Part shown: positions 1 to 3,540 of the stretch, in pieces
Numbering within the stretch: position 1 is the stretch's first letter
How the letters are laid out: every line of letters begins with the position of its first letter
Assembly (NCBI GenBank): GCA_002399225.1
Contig: DHDF01000013.1
Coordinates: forward strand, 4,680 to 9,964
Origin: a bacterium UBA4883
GTDB taxonomy: Bacteria > Bacillota > Clostridia > Oscillospirales > Acutalibacteraceae
Length of the DNA stretch: 5,285 nucleotides
Reading direction: 5' to 3'
Made by a program: the position numbers and the translations under genes
The notes under the pieces: generated by a model
The model's database searches: none
Told to the model about the DNA's origin: nothing
Seen by the model: only the letters and a program-made list of their open reading frames with translations

Positions 1-227
1 ACAAGGCCCTCAATGATGTTGCCGTTCTCGTCCTCGGGAAGAATGTGCGAATCGGACTTTCCCTTCGTATCGCGCCCGAACAGGAGCCAAAAATAGGCGT
101 CTGCAAGCGGGGTTTTGCCGACATGGTTCCGGCCATAGATATCCAGTGAACAGCCCTGCGGGGAAAGGGTAAACTTCCGGTAGTTCTTGAAATTTTCAAG
201 GGTGAGCTCCAAAAGTTCCAGCTTCAT
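1..227 (-). CDS. AAA family ATPase, SbcC/RecF-like, N-terminal part only
   Basis: Only the first 75 residues are present; the gene continues past the left edge. It opens with a LxLxNFKNYRKFTL segment (about residues 8-21), typical of SMC/RecF/SbcC-type ATPases. A Walker A loop GRNHVGKT follows at residues 32-39, then LADAYFWLLFGRD, a pattern I know from ATPases encoded beside RecT/ERF-type recombination genes in clostridial phages. By family it should bind ATP and act on DNA ends or recombination intermediates in the cytoplasm. The start is fixed by a GGAGG site at 238-242, 10 bases upstream, and by a 4-base ATGA overlap with the stop of the preceding 83-aa gene, so translation is likely coupled. 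The residue after the Walker A Thr is Pro (GKTPL) rather than the usual Thr or Ser. The family call is fairly sure; the exact role is not. Confidence 0.82.
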   Translation of the reverse strand, partial: MKLELLELTLENFKNYRKFTLSPQGCSLDIYGRNHVGKTPLADAYFWLLFGRDTKGKSDSHILPEDENGNIIEGL

Positions 228-475
228 GTCTCGTTCGCCTCCGCGCATTTAGAGATCAGACCAGAAATAATATTCCATTTCCGATCATCGGAAACAAATT
301 GAGAGCTTAATGCCGCAGTCAGCTCGTTCAGCATGAACATCTCCGTCCGGAGATCGAGCGGATGGGCGCTCTTGACTTTTTCGGCATTGGCGGGTAAACT
401 ATGTTCAGATTCATTTGCTTTGCCGCTTTCGGTGTTGGTAGCGCCGAGGGCGGTTTTCTTTTCTTCAGGATTCAT
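224..475 (-). CDS. 83-aa hypothetical phage early protein
   Basis: I do not recognise this protein. The chosen start (MNPEEKK) lies 9 bases after an AAGGAG at 485-490; the ATG at 484 abuts that site and an ATG further out at 535 has no better case. Residues 1-40 are polar, rich in Lys, Glu, Asn, Ser and Ala, and look disordered. Residues about 44-80 could form two helices (LRTEMFMLNELTAALSSQF and WNIISGLISKCAEA). No Cys pairs, signal peptide or membrane segment are seen. It overlaps the upstream 84-aa gene by 11 bases and the downstream ATPase gene by 4 bases (ATGA). This places it inside a leftward operon and suggests a role close to the ATPase or to early replication and recombination, which is inference from context only. 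Confidence 0.72.
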   Translation of the reverse strand: MNPEEKKTALGATNTESGKANESEHSLPANAEKVKSAHPLDLRTEMFMLNELTAALSSQFVSDDRKWNIISGLISKCAEANET

Positions 476-719
476 GAGGCGCATCTCCTTTCTGCCCTTC
501 GGGCTTTTTCTCTCCCAAGCGAAACCCCGCCTCAAAGGCGGTCTGCAAAAGAACCTTCGGGACGCGAAGCTCGCCGTGGATCAGAGCGGAAACAATTTCA
601 GAGAAGTAATAAAGAATATTTATGCCCTTCCCGCCTATCTCCACTGTAATTACGCCATTGGCTTCTGTCGCCTTGATACCGTGAAATTTGCCGGATTCAG
701 CGATTTGCTTATTTTCCAT
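465..719 (-). CDS. 84-aa hypothetical phage early protein
   Basis: The function is not recognised. The start MENKQIAE is supported by an AAGGAG six bases upstream (about 726-731); the in-frame ATG at 743 would add eight residues but lies before this site. Residues about 22-45 (GVITVEIGGKGINILYYFSEIV) alternate like beta strands and then turn helical. The middle, LIHGELRVPKVLLQTAFEAGFRLG, looks like an amphipathic helical segment. The C-terminus is a charged tail rich in Lys, Glu and Gly. There is no membrane segment or Cys motif. The gene end overlaps the next gene by 11 bases, and a 38-base gap separates it from the Cys-rich gene upstream, so it belongs to the same leftward operon. The even composition and clear ribosome binding site make it a credible gene. 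Confidence 0.72.
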   Translation of the reverse strand: MENKQIAESGKFHGIKATEANGVITVEIGGKGINILYYFSEIVSALIHGELRVPKVLLQTAFEAGFRLGEKKPEGQKGDAPHES

Positions 720-757
720 GGGGTACTCCTTTCTGCAGCTCATGGCCGCTCAAACGA

Positions 758-955
758 TTAAGATGTACAACCTTTCAAAAGTCGGTCGCAGCGGGCATTC
801 CGCGTATACCGTTTCGGCAACTTCCCGACTTTGTGCGGGCATCCCTCCCCTGCGGGGCATCCACGCCGCTTTCCGGTTATGACGCAATACCCGCAGTTCG
901 TGGACAAAGCATCAATTTTCTGCCGGTAAGCGCAGCCCTTACAATACGGACTCAC
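758..955 (-). CDS. 65-aa Cys-rich, probable zinc-binding phage protein
   Basis: A small protein with paired cysteines: Cys5-x2-Cys8, Cys21-x2-Cys24, then Cys33 and Cys39 in TGKRRGCPAGEGC, plus Cys56 and Cys63 in a basic tail. The order CKGC...CGYC...TGxxRGCPxGxGC matches a small uncharacterised family I associate with Clostridia phages; metal binding is inferred from the cysteine spacing. Such proteins are usually assumed to bind nucleic acid or a protein partner, but no function is established here. The start is uncertain. I chose GTG at 955 because it gives MSPYCKGC, like relatives, with AGAGAG about nine bases upstream. GTG at 964 or ATG at 1015 would lengthen it and increase the overlap with the membrane-protein gene upstream, which is already 17 bases. 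The basic C-terminus (KLPKRYTRNARCDR) would suit nucleic-acid contact. Confidence 0.75.
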   Translation of the reverse strand: MSPYCKGCAYRQKIDALSTNCGYCVITGKRRGCPAGEGCPHKVGKLPKRYTRNARCDRLLKGCTS

Positions 956-1193
956 GGCGATCACTCTCTTTCTTCGCCATTTGCACGGCGTGAATAGTAC
1001 GGCGATGGACTGCATAACGCTCCCGTTGCTCGATTTTGCGGGATTGCACGATCCCGGCCCAAAGCATCAAGCAGCCAATTACAGCCGGCGGGACAGTGTC
1101 TTTCAGGCTCGCGCCGCCATCGGAGGCCGCCGCGCTGAAAAATACAGAGAGGAAGCCGAGCACGGCAACGATGCGGCAGAATTTCTTTTTCAT
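939..1193 (-). CDS. 84-aa small membrane protein with two hydrophobic segments
   Basis: The N-terminus is MKKKFCRIVAVLGFLSVFFSAAAS: three lysines followed by a hydrophobic stretch of about 17 residues ending in small residues. This could be a signal peptide or a first membrane helix. A second hydrophobic stretch, VPPAVIGCLMLWAGIV, spans residues about 34-49. The remaining 35 residues are strongly charged (RKIEQRERY, RRTIHAVQMAKKESDRR) and probably cytoplasmic or DNA-proximal. The start is supported by a purine-rich GGGGGTGA upstream and by the 4-base ATGA overlap with the stop of the 60-aa gene, indicating coupled translation. The gene end overlaps the Cys-rich gene by 17 bases. I do not recognise a function. 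Exclusion, host takeover or a membrane anchor for early replication are all possible and none is supported directly. Confidence 0.75.
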   Translation of the reverse strand: MKKKFCRIVAVLGFLSVFFSAAASDGGASLKDTVPPAVIGCLMLWAGIVQSRKIEQRERYAVHRRTIHAVQMAKKESDRRESVL

Positions 1194-1372
1194 GGTTCAC
1201 CCCCTTCCAGCTTCAGCGCCCTCAGCGCCGCATCGATTCCGTCGGCGTAATTATCAGCAATAAAATCATACGGATTAGGGACGCGCGCATCGCGGAGCTT
1301 GCGGTGCAGGGCATTTGACGTATCGCGGAGCCGGGCAACGGTGGTCGCGTCCACAAGCAGTCTTTCGTTCAT
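1190..1372 (-). CDS. 60-aa hypothetical phage early protein
   Basis: I do not recognise this protein. It starts MNERLLVDATTVARLRDTS, with AAGGAGG about 11 bases upstream (1384-1390), which lies inside the end of the preceding gene. An in-frame ATG at 1417 would overlap the upstream gene much further and has no obvious ribosome binding site. The sequence is mostly helical in character (ATTVARLRDTSNALHRKLRDA, then ADGIDAALRALKLEGGE), charged, soluble and without Cys. The gene begins one base after the stop of the 78-aa gene and ends in an ATGA overlap with the membrane-protein gene, so the three are probably translated in series. The N-terminal pattern loosely resembles a short helix pair of the kind seen in small phage regulators, but that is too weak to name. 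Confidence 0.72.
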   Translation of the reverse strand: MNERLLVDATTVARLRDTSNALHRKLRDARVPNPYDFIADNYADGIDAALRALKLEGGEP

Positions 1373-1373
1373 T

Positions 1374-1610
1374 TTAGAAGATTCCTCCTTTTCCGGCGCC
1401 CTTCTCGGCCGCCTCAATTGCTTCGCTGGGCGTGAGGACCCTGCATAGGATCAAGAGCCGCACCAGCGTTCCTATAATCGCTCCCGCTACATCCGGGTCC
1501 GACGGCAGCCGTGGAATCGCAACCTCGTCGTCATCAACGAAATAATGGATCGTGAAAATCATTTCGTTCGGTTCTCTCCGCCTTACCGGTAGCTCAGTAA
1601 TGTTGTTCAT
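1374..1610 (-). CDS. 78-aa hypothetical phage early protein
   Basis: The function is not recognised. The start MNNITELP at 1610 is preferred because its ATG overlaps the TGA of the upstream 54-aa membrane-protein gene (ATGA), the arrangement used repeatedly in this operon; an in-frame ATG at 1616 is the alternative. Residues about 18-34 (EMIFTIHYFVDDDEVAI) look like beta strands around an acidic turn. Residues about 42-61 (DVAGAIIGTLVRLLILCRVL) form a hydrophobic helix broken by Arg, more likely a packed or amphipathic helix than a clear membrane span. LTPSEAIEAAEKGAG follows as a short helix. The last codons carry the ribosome binding site for the next gene, whose ATG begins one base after this stop. 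Confidence 0.74.
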   Translation of the reverse strand: MNNITELPVRRREPNEMIFTIHYFVDDDEVAIPRLPSDPDVAGAIIGTLVRLLILCRVLTPSEAIEAAEKGAGKGGIF

Positions 1611-1771
1611 AGCCATGCAATCACCGCCCCTAGAAAGAGCGCATAGCCGATATGGGCTGCTATGTGGGCCACCTTGCTCGTCTGCTTGGTGTCATGCCCG
1701 AAAAAATAAGCCAGCCACAAATAAAGGACGAGGGTAACAATCAGCGCTTTCAGAATTGCAAACGTCAGCAA
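1607..1771 (-). CDS. 54-aa two-helix membrane protein with TTG start
   Basis: This gene is easily missed because it is short and starts with TTG. An in-frame TAA directly precedes the TTG, so TTG is the first possible start. GAGAGGGG lies nine bases upstream, a good ribosome binding site. The product (initiator Met, then LTFAILKALIVTLVLYLWLAYFF) has one hydrophobic helix at about residues 3-24. A short polar loop GHDTKQTSKVAH follows, then a second hydrophobic helix at about residues 35-53 (IAAHIGYALFLGAVIAWL). It overlaps the upstream 61-aa gene by 7 bases and the downstream 78-aa gene by the ATGA arrangement. This explains the otherwise empty gap between those two genes. A two-helix hairpin of this size could be holin-like by shape, but an early-operon position argues against a lysis role. 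The function is unknown. Confidence 0.75.
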   Translation of the reverse strand: MLTFAILKALIVTLVLYLWLAYFFGHDTKQTSKVAHIAAHIGYALFLGAVIAWL

Positions 1772-1950
1772 TTATAGTCGCCCCTCTCTAAAATCCGGAT
1801 CGTGTTCTCGTAGACTCGTTTTGCGGCCTCGTTATCGGTTTTTCCGGCTAAGCTACGGAGCGTCGCAATCATGTTCTGGTTGCGATGCCACTGGGCCTGG
1901 GCTTCCATTTCTTCCAGCACAGCTACGGTCTTTTCACTGTTTGTCATCAT
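1765..1950 (-). CDS. 61-aa hypothetical helical phage protein
   Basis: I do not recognise this protein. The start MMTNSEKT lies eight bases after AAAGGG (1959-1964); the next ATG, one codon in, is also possible. A longer reading back to 2061 would run through the end of the neighbouring 49-aa gene in another frame and is rejected. The product is almost wholly helical in character (EKTVAVLEEMEAQAQWHRNQNMIATLRSLAG, then NEAAKRVYENTIRILERG), soluble and charged, with one Cys at the end. It may be a two-helix bundle or a short coiled coil. Its last codons overlap the TTG start of the membrane-protein gene by seven bases. It sits third in the leftward operon after the Cro-like gene and the 49-aa gene. 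Confidence 0.73.
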   Translation of the reverse strand: MMTNSEKTVAVLEEMEAQAQWHRNQNMIATLRSLAGKTDNEAAKRVYENTIRILERGDYNC

Positions 1951-2000
1951 AAAAGACACCCTTTCATAAATTTTTAGGTTGCCTTTAGACGTCCTGGGCT

Positions 2001-2150
2001 TCAAACCGTCTTCCGAGCCGGCTGTTTGAAAACCACTTTGGAGAGCAATTCTGCCAGCCAATTAATTTGGCTATCAGAAAGTGGGATCCCGCCATCGGGA
2101 AGCCTCTTTCCGTCTGGCCCTTCAACTTCCACCGTTATGTTCGTCGCCAT
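2001..2150 (-). CDS. 49-aa hypothetical phage early protein
   Basis: A short gene supported by a very strong tandem ribosome binding site: two AGGAGG copies at 2162-2167 and 2155-2160, 11 and 4 bases before the ATG. The product begins MATNITVEVEGPDGKRLPDGG, which alternates like a beta hairpin, and continues ...LSDSQINWLAELLSKVVFKQP, a likely amphipathic helix, with a basic end (ARKTV). There are no Cys and no membrane segment. I do not recognise a family. It is the first gene after the Cro-like regulator, separated from it by an 84-base gap with its own repeats, and is followed after 50 bases by the 61-aa gene. The position matches that of small anti-repressor, excision or early host-interaction proteins in temperate phages, but nothing in the sequence decides between these. 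Confidence 0.68.
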   Translation of the reverse strand: MATNITVEVEGPDGKRLPDGGIPLSDSQINWLAELLSKVVFKQPARKTV

Positions 2151-2186
2151 CTCTCCTCCTTCCTCCTAATGGACAATTTTGGTACT

Positions 2187-2224
2187 CTAAAATCCTTTGT
2201 GCTATAAAAGCAGTTTGATTTTAG
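2187..2224. repeat. 8-bp AT-rich inverted repeat downstream of the Cro-like gene
   Basis: CTAAAATC at 2187-2194 is matched by its exact complement GATTTTAG at 2217-2224, with 22 bases between. It lies between the Cro-like gene stop and the 49-aa gene. The stem is too AT-rich and the loop too long for a convincing terminator, and no U-tract follows on the leftward strand. A protein-binding site is as likely as an RNA structure. Confidence 0.4.
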
Positions 2225-2239
2225 AACGTTTGTGCTATA
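2196..2239. repeat. Direct repeat TTTGTGCTATA, two copies 33 bp apart
   Basis: TTTGTGCTATA occurs at 2196-2206 and again at 2229-2239, the second copy running into the end of the Cro-like gene. On the plus strand each copy contains TGC followed by TATA (TGCTATAAAA and TGCTATACT), which resembles an extended -10 element. They may be regulator binding sites or the core of an antisense promoter; see the findings. Confidence 0.45.
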
Positions 2240-2444
2240 CTGGAATCTGTAGGATTTCCCGTATGGCACTTTCGAGTTTTTCGCTGTTGAGCTGGCCGTG
2301 CATCAGTTTATAAAGGTTTGAACTATCCACATACATTCCAGTACGCTCTTTAGCCTGTGCAATCAGCCATTCTTGTGTTTGTCCACTCTTGAGCAGCTTT
2401 GTCTTAACCGAAAGGCCAAAGGGTGTAAGCATTCTTTTTCGCAT
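2235..2444 (-). CDS. Small Cro-like HTH DNA-binding regulator
   Basis: A 69-aa basic protein. It begins MRKRMLTPFGLSVKTKLLKSGQTQEWLIAQAKERTG, which matches the start of small phage helix-turn-helix regulators of the form TPFGLxVKxxL...TQxxLI. The HTH should cover about residues 8-50, with QTQEWLIAQAKE as helix 2 and VDSSNLYKLMHGQ as the recognition helix. The end, SEKLESAIREILQI, is a closing helix. There is no dimerisation or peptidase domain. The position is that of cro: first gene of the leftward operon, divergent from the repressor. The start is set by AAGGGG a short distance upstream of the ATG. The likely role is to bind the intergenic operators and shut off the repressor promoter or tune early expression; an excision-related role is possible. 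The regulator call is good, the precise role inferred. Confidence 0.82.
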   Translation of the reverse strand: MRKRMLTPFGLSVKTKLLKSGQTQEWLIAQAKERTGMYVDSSNLYKLMHGQLNSEKLESAIREILQIPV

Positions 2445-2472
2445 AAAATACCCCCTTTTCTACAAAATTGTA

Positions 2473-2501
2473 TTGACAATTACAGATTAATGTAATATAT
2501 T
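2473..2501 (+). promoter_or_regulatory. Predicted rightward promoter for repressor/ImmA genes
   Basis: TTGACA at 2473-2478, a 17-bp spacer, then TATATT at 2496-2501. The -35 is perfect and the -10 matches at five of six positions. Transcription would start near 2508 and reach the repressor ATG at 2634 after a leader of about 125 bases. The spacer is filled exactly by a repressor-type palindrome, so occupancy would block RNA polymerase. It is an inverted copy of the leftward promoter. Confidence 0.72.
2480..2495. promoter_or_regulatory. Operator O1, TTACA-N6-TGTAA
   Basis: TTACAGATTAATGTAA, flanked by A and T so that the dyad arms extend to ATTACA and TGTAAT. It occupies the spacer of the rightward promoter. 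The same half-sites occur in two further perfect copies and one degenerate copy in this intergenic region, which is what identifies it as an operator. The binder is presumably the HTH repressor at 2634, the Cro-like protein, or both. Confidence 0.75.
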
Positions 2502-2521
2502 ATAGTTGCTACCTCAATAAA

Positions 2522-2537
2522 TTACATTCCTCTGAAA
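2522..2537. promoter_or_regulatory. Degenerate operator, TTACA-N6-TGAAA
   Basis: TTACATTCCTCTGAAA keeps the left half-site and four of five bases of the right half-site, with the same flanking A and T as the perfect copies. Its centre is 42 bp from O1 and 31 bp from O2, close to four and three helical turns. It lies between the two predicted transcription starts. Probably a weak site filled cooperatively; its existence is less certain than the other three. Confidence 0.5.
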
Positions 2538-2546
2538 TCTGTCTAT

Positions 2547-2575
2547 AGCATATTACATTTCAATGTAATTGTCAA
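2547..2575 (-). promoter_or_regulatory. Predicted leftward promoter for the Cro-like gene and early operon
   Basis: Read on the minus strand: TTGACA at 2575-2570, a 17-bp spacer, then TATGCT at 2552-2547. Transcription would start near 2540 and give a leader of about 96 bases before the Cro-like ATG. The spacer contains operator O2. It points toward the rightward promoter, so the two face each other with starts about 33 bp apart and would interfere. Confidence 0.68.
2553..2568. promoter_or_regulatory. Operator O2, near-perfect palindrome
   Basis: TTACATTTCAATGTAA; with the flanking bases the arms are 8 bp each (ATTACATT and AATGTAAT) and only the two central bases break the symmetry. This is the best operator of the set. 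It sits in the spacer of the leftward promoter, so a bound repressor would shut the early operon. Confidence 0.78.
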
Positions 2576-2584
2576 TAGCCAGTT

Positions 2585-2600
2585 TTACATTTTGATGTAA
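2585..2600. promoter_or_regulatory. Operator O3, TTACA-N6-TGTAA
   Basis: TTACATTTTGATGTAA, with arms of six bases (TTACAT and ATGTAA). Its centre is 32 bp from O2. It lies upstream of the leftward promoter and inside the leader of the rightward transcript. It also overlaps a weak possible rightward promoter (TTTACA at 2584-2589, 18-bp spacer, TATCCT at 2608-2613) close to the repressor start, where it could serve autoregulation. Confidence 0.72.
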
Positions 2601-2633
2601 TTTATTGTATCCTACAAAAGGAGCAATAGATTA

Positions 2634-3104
2634 ATGTGCAAGTTATATAAAAGGATCGAAAATATTTGCAAAGAAAACAACACCAATATAACCGCCATGT
2701 GCAAAGGCGCCGGTATAAGCAGAGCCGCCTTGACAGAACTAAAAATGGGGCGGAATAAAACATTGTCTTATGAAACGTTGAGCAAAATTGCGAATTATTT
2801 TCATATTTCTGTGGACTATGTAACTGGAAATGAACAAAAAGAAGCGCCCACCCTCACGAAGGAGGACGAGCGCGACATTAAAAATAAAATTGACGATATT
2901 TTAGATACCCTTTCCCACCAGGAAGGGCTTATGTTTGATGGGAACCCTTTGACGCCCGAAGCGCTGGAGAGCATCCGTAATGCTATGGAACTTGGGATGG
3001 CCGCCGCCACAATCAAAAATAAACGGAAAAAGGACAAGAAGGAATCAACGAATGGACGAGCTGAAACTAGCGAAAAGCCTGATAAAAAAGTTCCGGACGA
3101 ATGA
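2634..3104 (+). CDS. XRE-family (cI-like) phage repressor, no peptidase domain
   Basis: 156 aa. Residues about 1-66 form an HTH_3/XRE domain: helices start at LYKRIENICKEN, NITAMCKGAGI is helix 2, SRAALTELKMG (about 29-39) the recognition helix, and YETLSKIANYFHISVDYVTG closes the domain. Residues about 75-128 (LTKEDERDIKNKIDDIL... GNPLTPEALESIRNAMELGMAAA) match the linker and C-terminal region of clostridial phage repressors. The last 28 residues are very rich in Lys and Glu. There is no LexA/UmuD-type Ser-Lys peptidase domain, so it should not self-cleave. The adjoining ImmA-type gene is the likely inactivator. AAAAGGAG lies 10 bases before the ATG. It probably represses the leftward promoter and controls its own through operators O1-O3. 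The gene end overlaps the next gene by 53 bases. Confidence 0.9.
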   Translation: MCKLYKRIENICKENNTNITAMCKGAGISRAALTELKMGRNKTLSYETLSKIANYFHISVDYVTGNEQKEAPTLTKEDERDIKNKIDDILDTLSHQEGLMFDGNPLTPEALESIRNAMELGMAAATIKNKRKKDKKESTNGRAETSEKPDKKVPDE

Positions 3105-3489
3105 TCCTTTTGAAATTTGCGAGTGCTTGGATTATACGGTTTTGTCGGTCCCACTAAGTGGGGTTCGTGGATTTTGCCAACATTATGCGGGCAACAGCAT
3201 CGTCTATCTACGGGAGGATTTGCCGGATCACGTTAAGCGATTCGTGTGCGGGCACGAGTTGGGACACGCCATAATGCACACTGGCACAAATGAAATTTAC
3301 ATGGACACAAGGACGTTTCTAAAAACGAGCATCTATGAGCGCCAGGCGGATAAGTTCTCCGTAAATCTCATATATCCTGATGATGATTACTTTATGGATT
3401 TTCAGGGATTTTCGATTTCTAAGATTGCCGAATGCCTTGGCCTCGATGAATGGCTCGTTGAGTATAGACTAAAATGCTTGAATAAATAA
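3052..3489 (+). CDS. ImmA/IrrE family zinc metallopeptidase
   Basis: 145 aa, normal for a stand-alone ImmA. The zinc motif HELGH is at residues 68-72 (FVCGHELGHAIMH). Downstream, YERQADKF at residues 95-102 fits the family's E-x-x-A-D-x-F element, with Glu96 the likely third ligand. The N-terminal helix MDELKLAKSLIKKF, the strands around IVYLREDL and the C-terminal helical part (ISKIAECLGLDEWLVEYRLK) also fit. In ICEBs1, ImmA cleaves the ImmR repressor to switch the element on; by position this protein should cleave the repressor encoded immediately upstream. The start MDELKLA has AAGAAGGA about eight bases upstream. Starts further in, or the in-frame ATG at 2980, are less likely. The 53-base overlap with the repressor gene implies coupled synthesis. 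Confidence 0.9.
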   Translation: MDELKLAKSLIKKFRTNDPFEICECLDYTVLSVPLSGVRGFCQHYAGNSIVYLREDLPDHVKRFVCGHELGHAIMHTGTNEIYMDTRTFLKTSIYERQADKFSVNLIYPDDDYFMDFQGFSISKIAECLGLDEWLVEYRLKCLNK

Positions 3490-3493
3490 GAAA

Positions 3494-3529
3494 GCCGCCC
3501 GCTCCGTCTGATCCACGGAACGAGCGGCC
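3494..3529. terminator. GC-rich hairpin after the ImmA gene; leftward-type terminator
   Basis: CCGCTC (3499-3504) pairs with GAGCGG (3522-3527), with inner pairing of CGT and ACG and a small bulge. On the plus strand no U-tract follows. On the minus strand the stem is followed by a T-rich run (CTTTCTTATTTATT), so it would work better as a terminator for leftward transcription. It may also limit rightward read-through into the recombinase gene. Confidence 0.45.
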
Positions 3530-3540
3530 ACCATCAGCAG

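Noticed and set aside
333..761. 142-codon rightward reading frame
   Set aside because: It runs antisense to two leftward genes with proper ribosome binding sites and end overlaps. Its product has no domain character and no ribosome binding site was seen.
981..1263. Two rightward reading frames opposite the membrane-protein and 60-aa genes
   Set aside because: Antisense shadows of well-supported leftward genes, with low-complexity Ala/Pro/Ser-rich products.
1951..2061. N-terminal extension of the 61-aa gene to an ATG at 2061
   Set aside because: It would overlap the end of the 49-aa gene in another frame, while a good ribosome binding site sits right before the ATG at 1950.
2521..2530. Start-stop ATG-TAA after GAGGA in the leader of the leftward transcript
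   Set aside because: It arises from the degenerate operator sequence; a two-codon frame cannot be distinguished from chance.
2816..3154. 112-codon leftward reading frame
   Set aside because: Antisense to the repressor and ImmA genes, whose domains are clear; no supporting start signal.
3494..3529. Rightward intrinsic terminator after the ImmA gene
   Set aside because: The stem is present but no U-tract follows on the plus strand (CCACCATC instead), so I only support a leftward-type terminator or a general hairpin.
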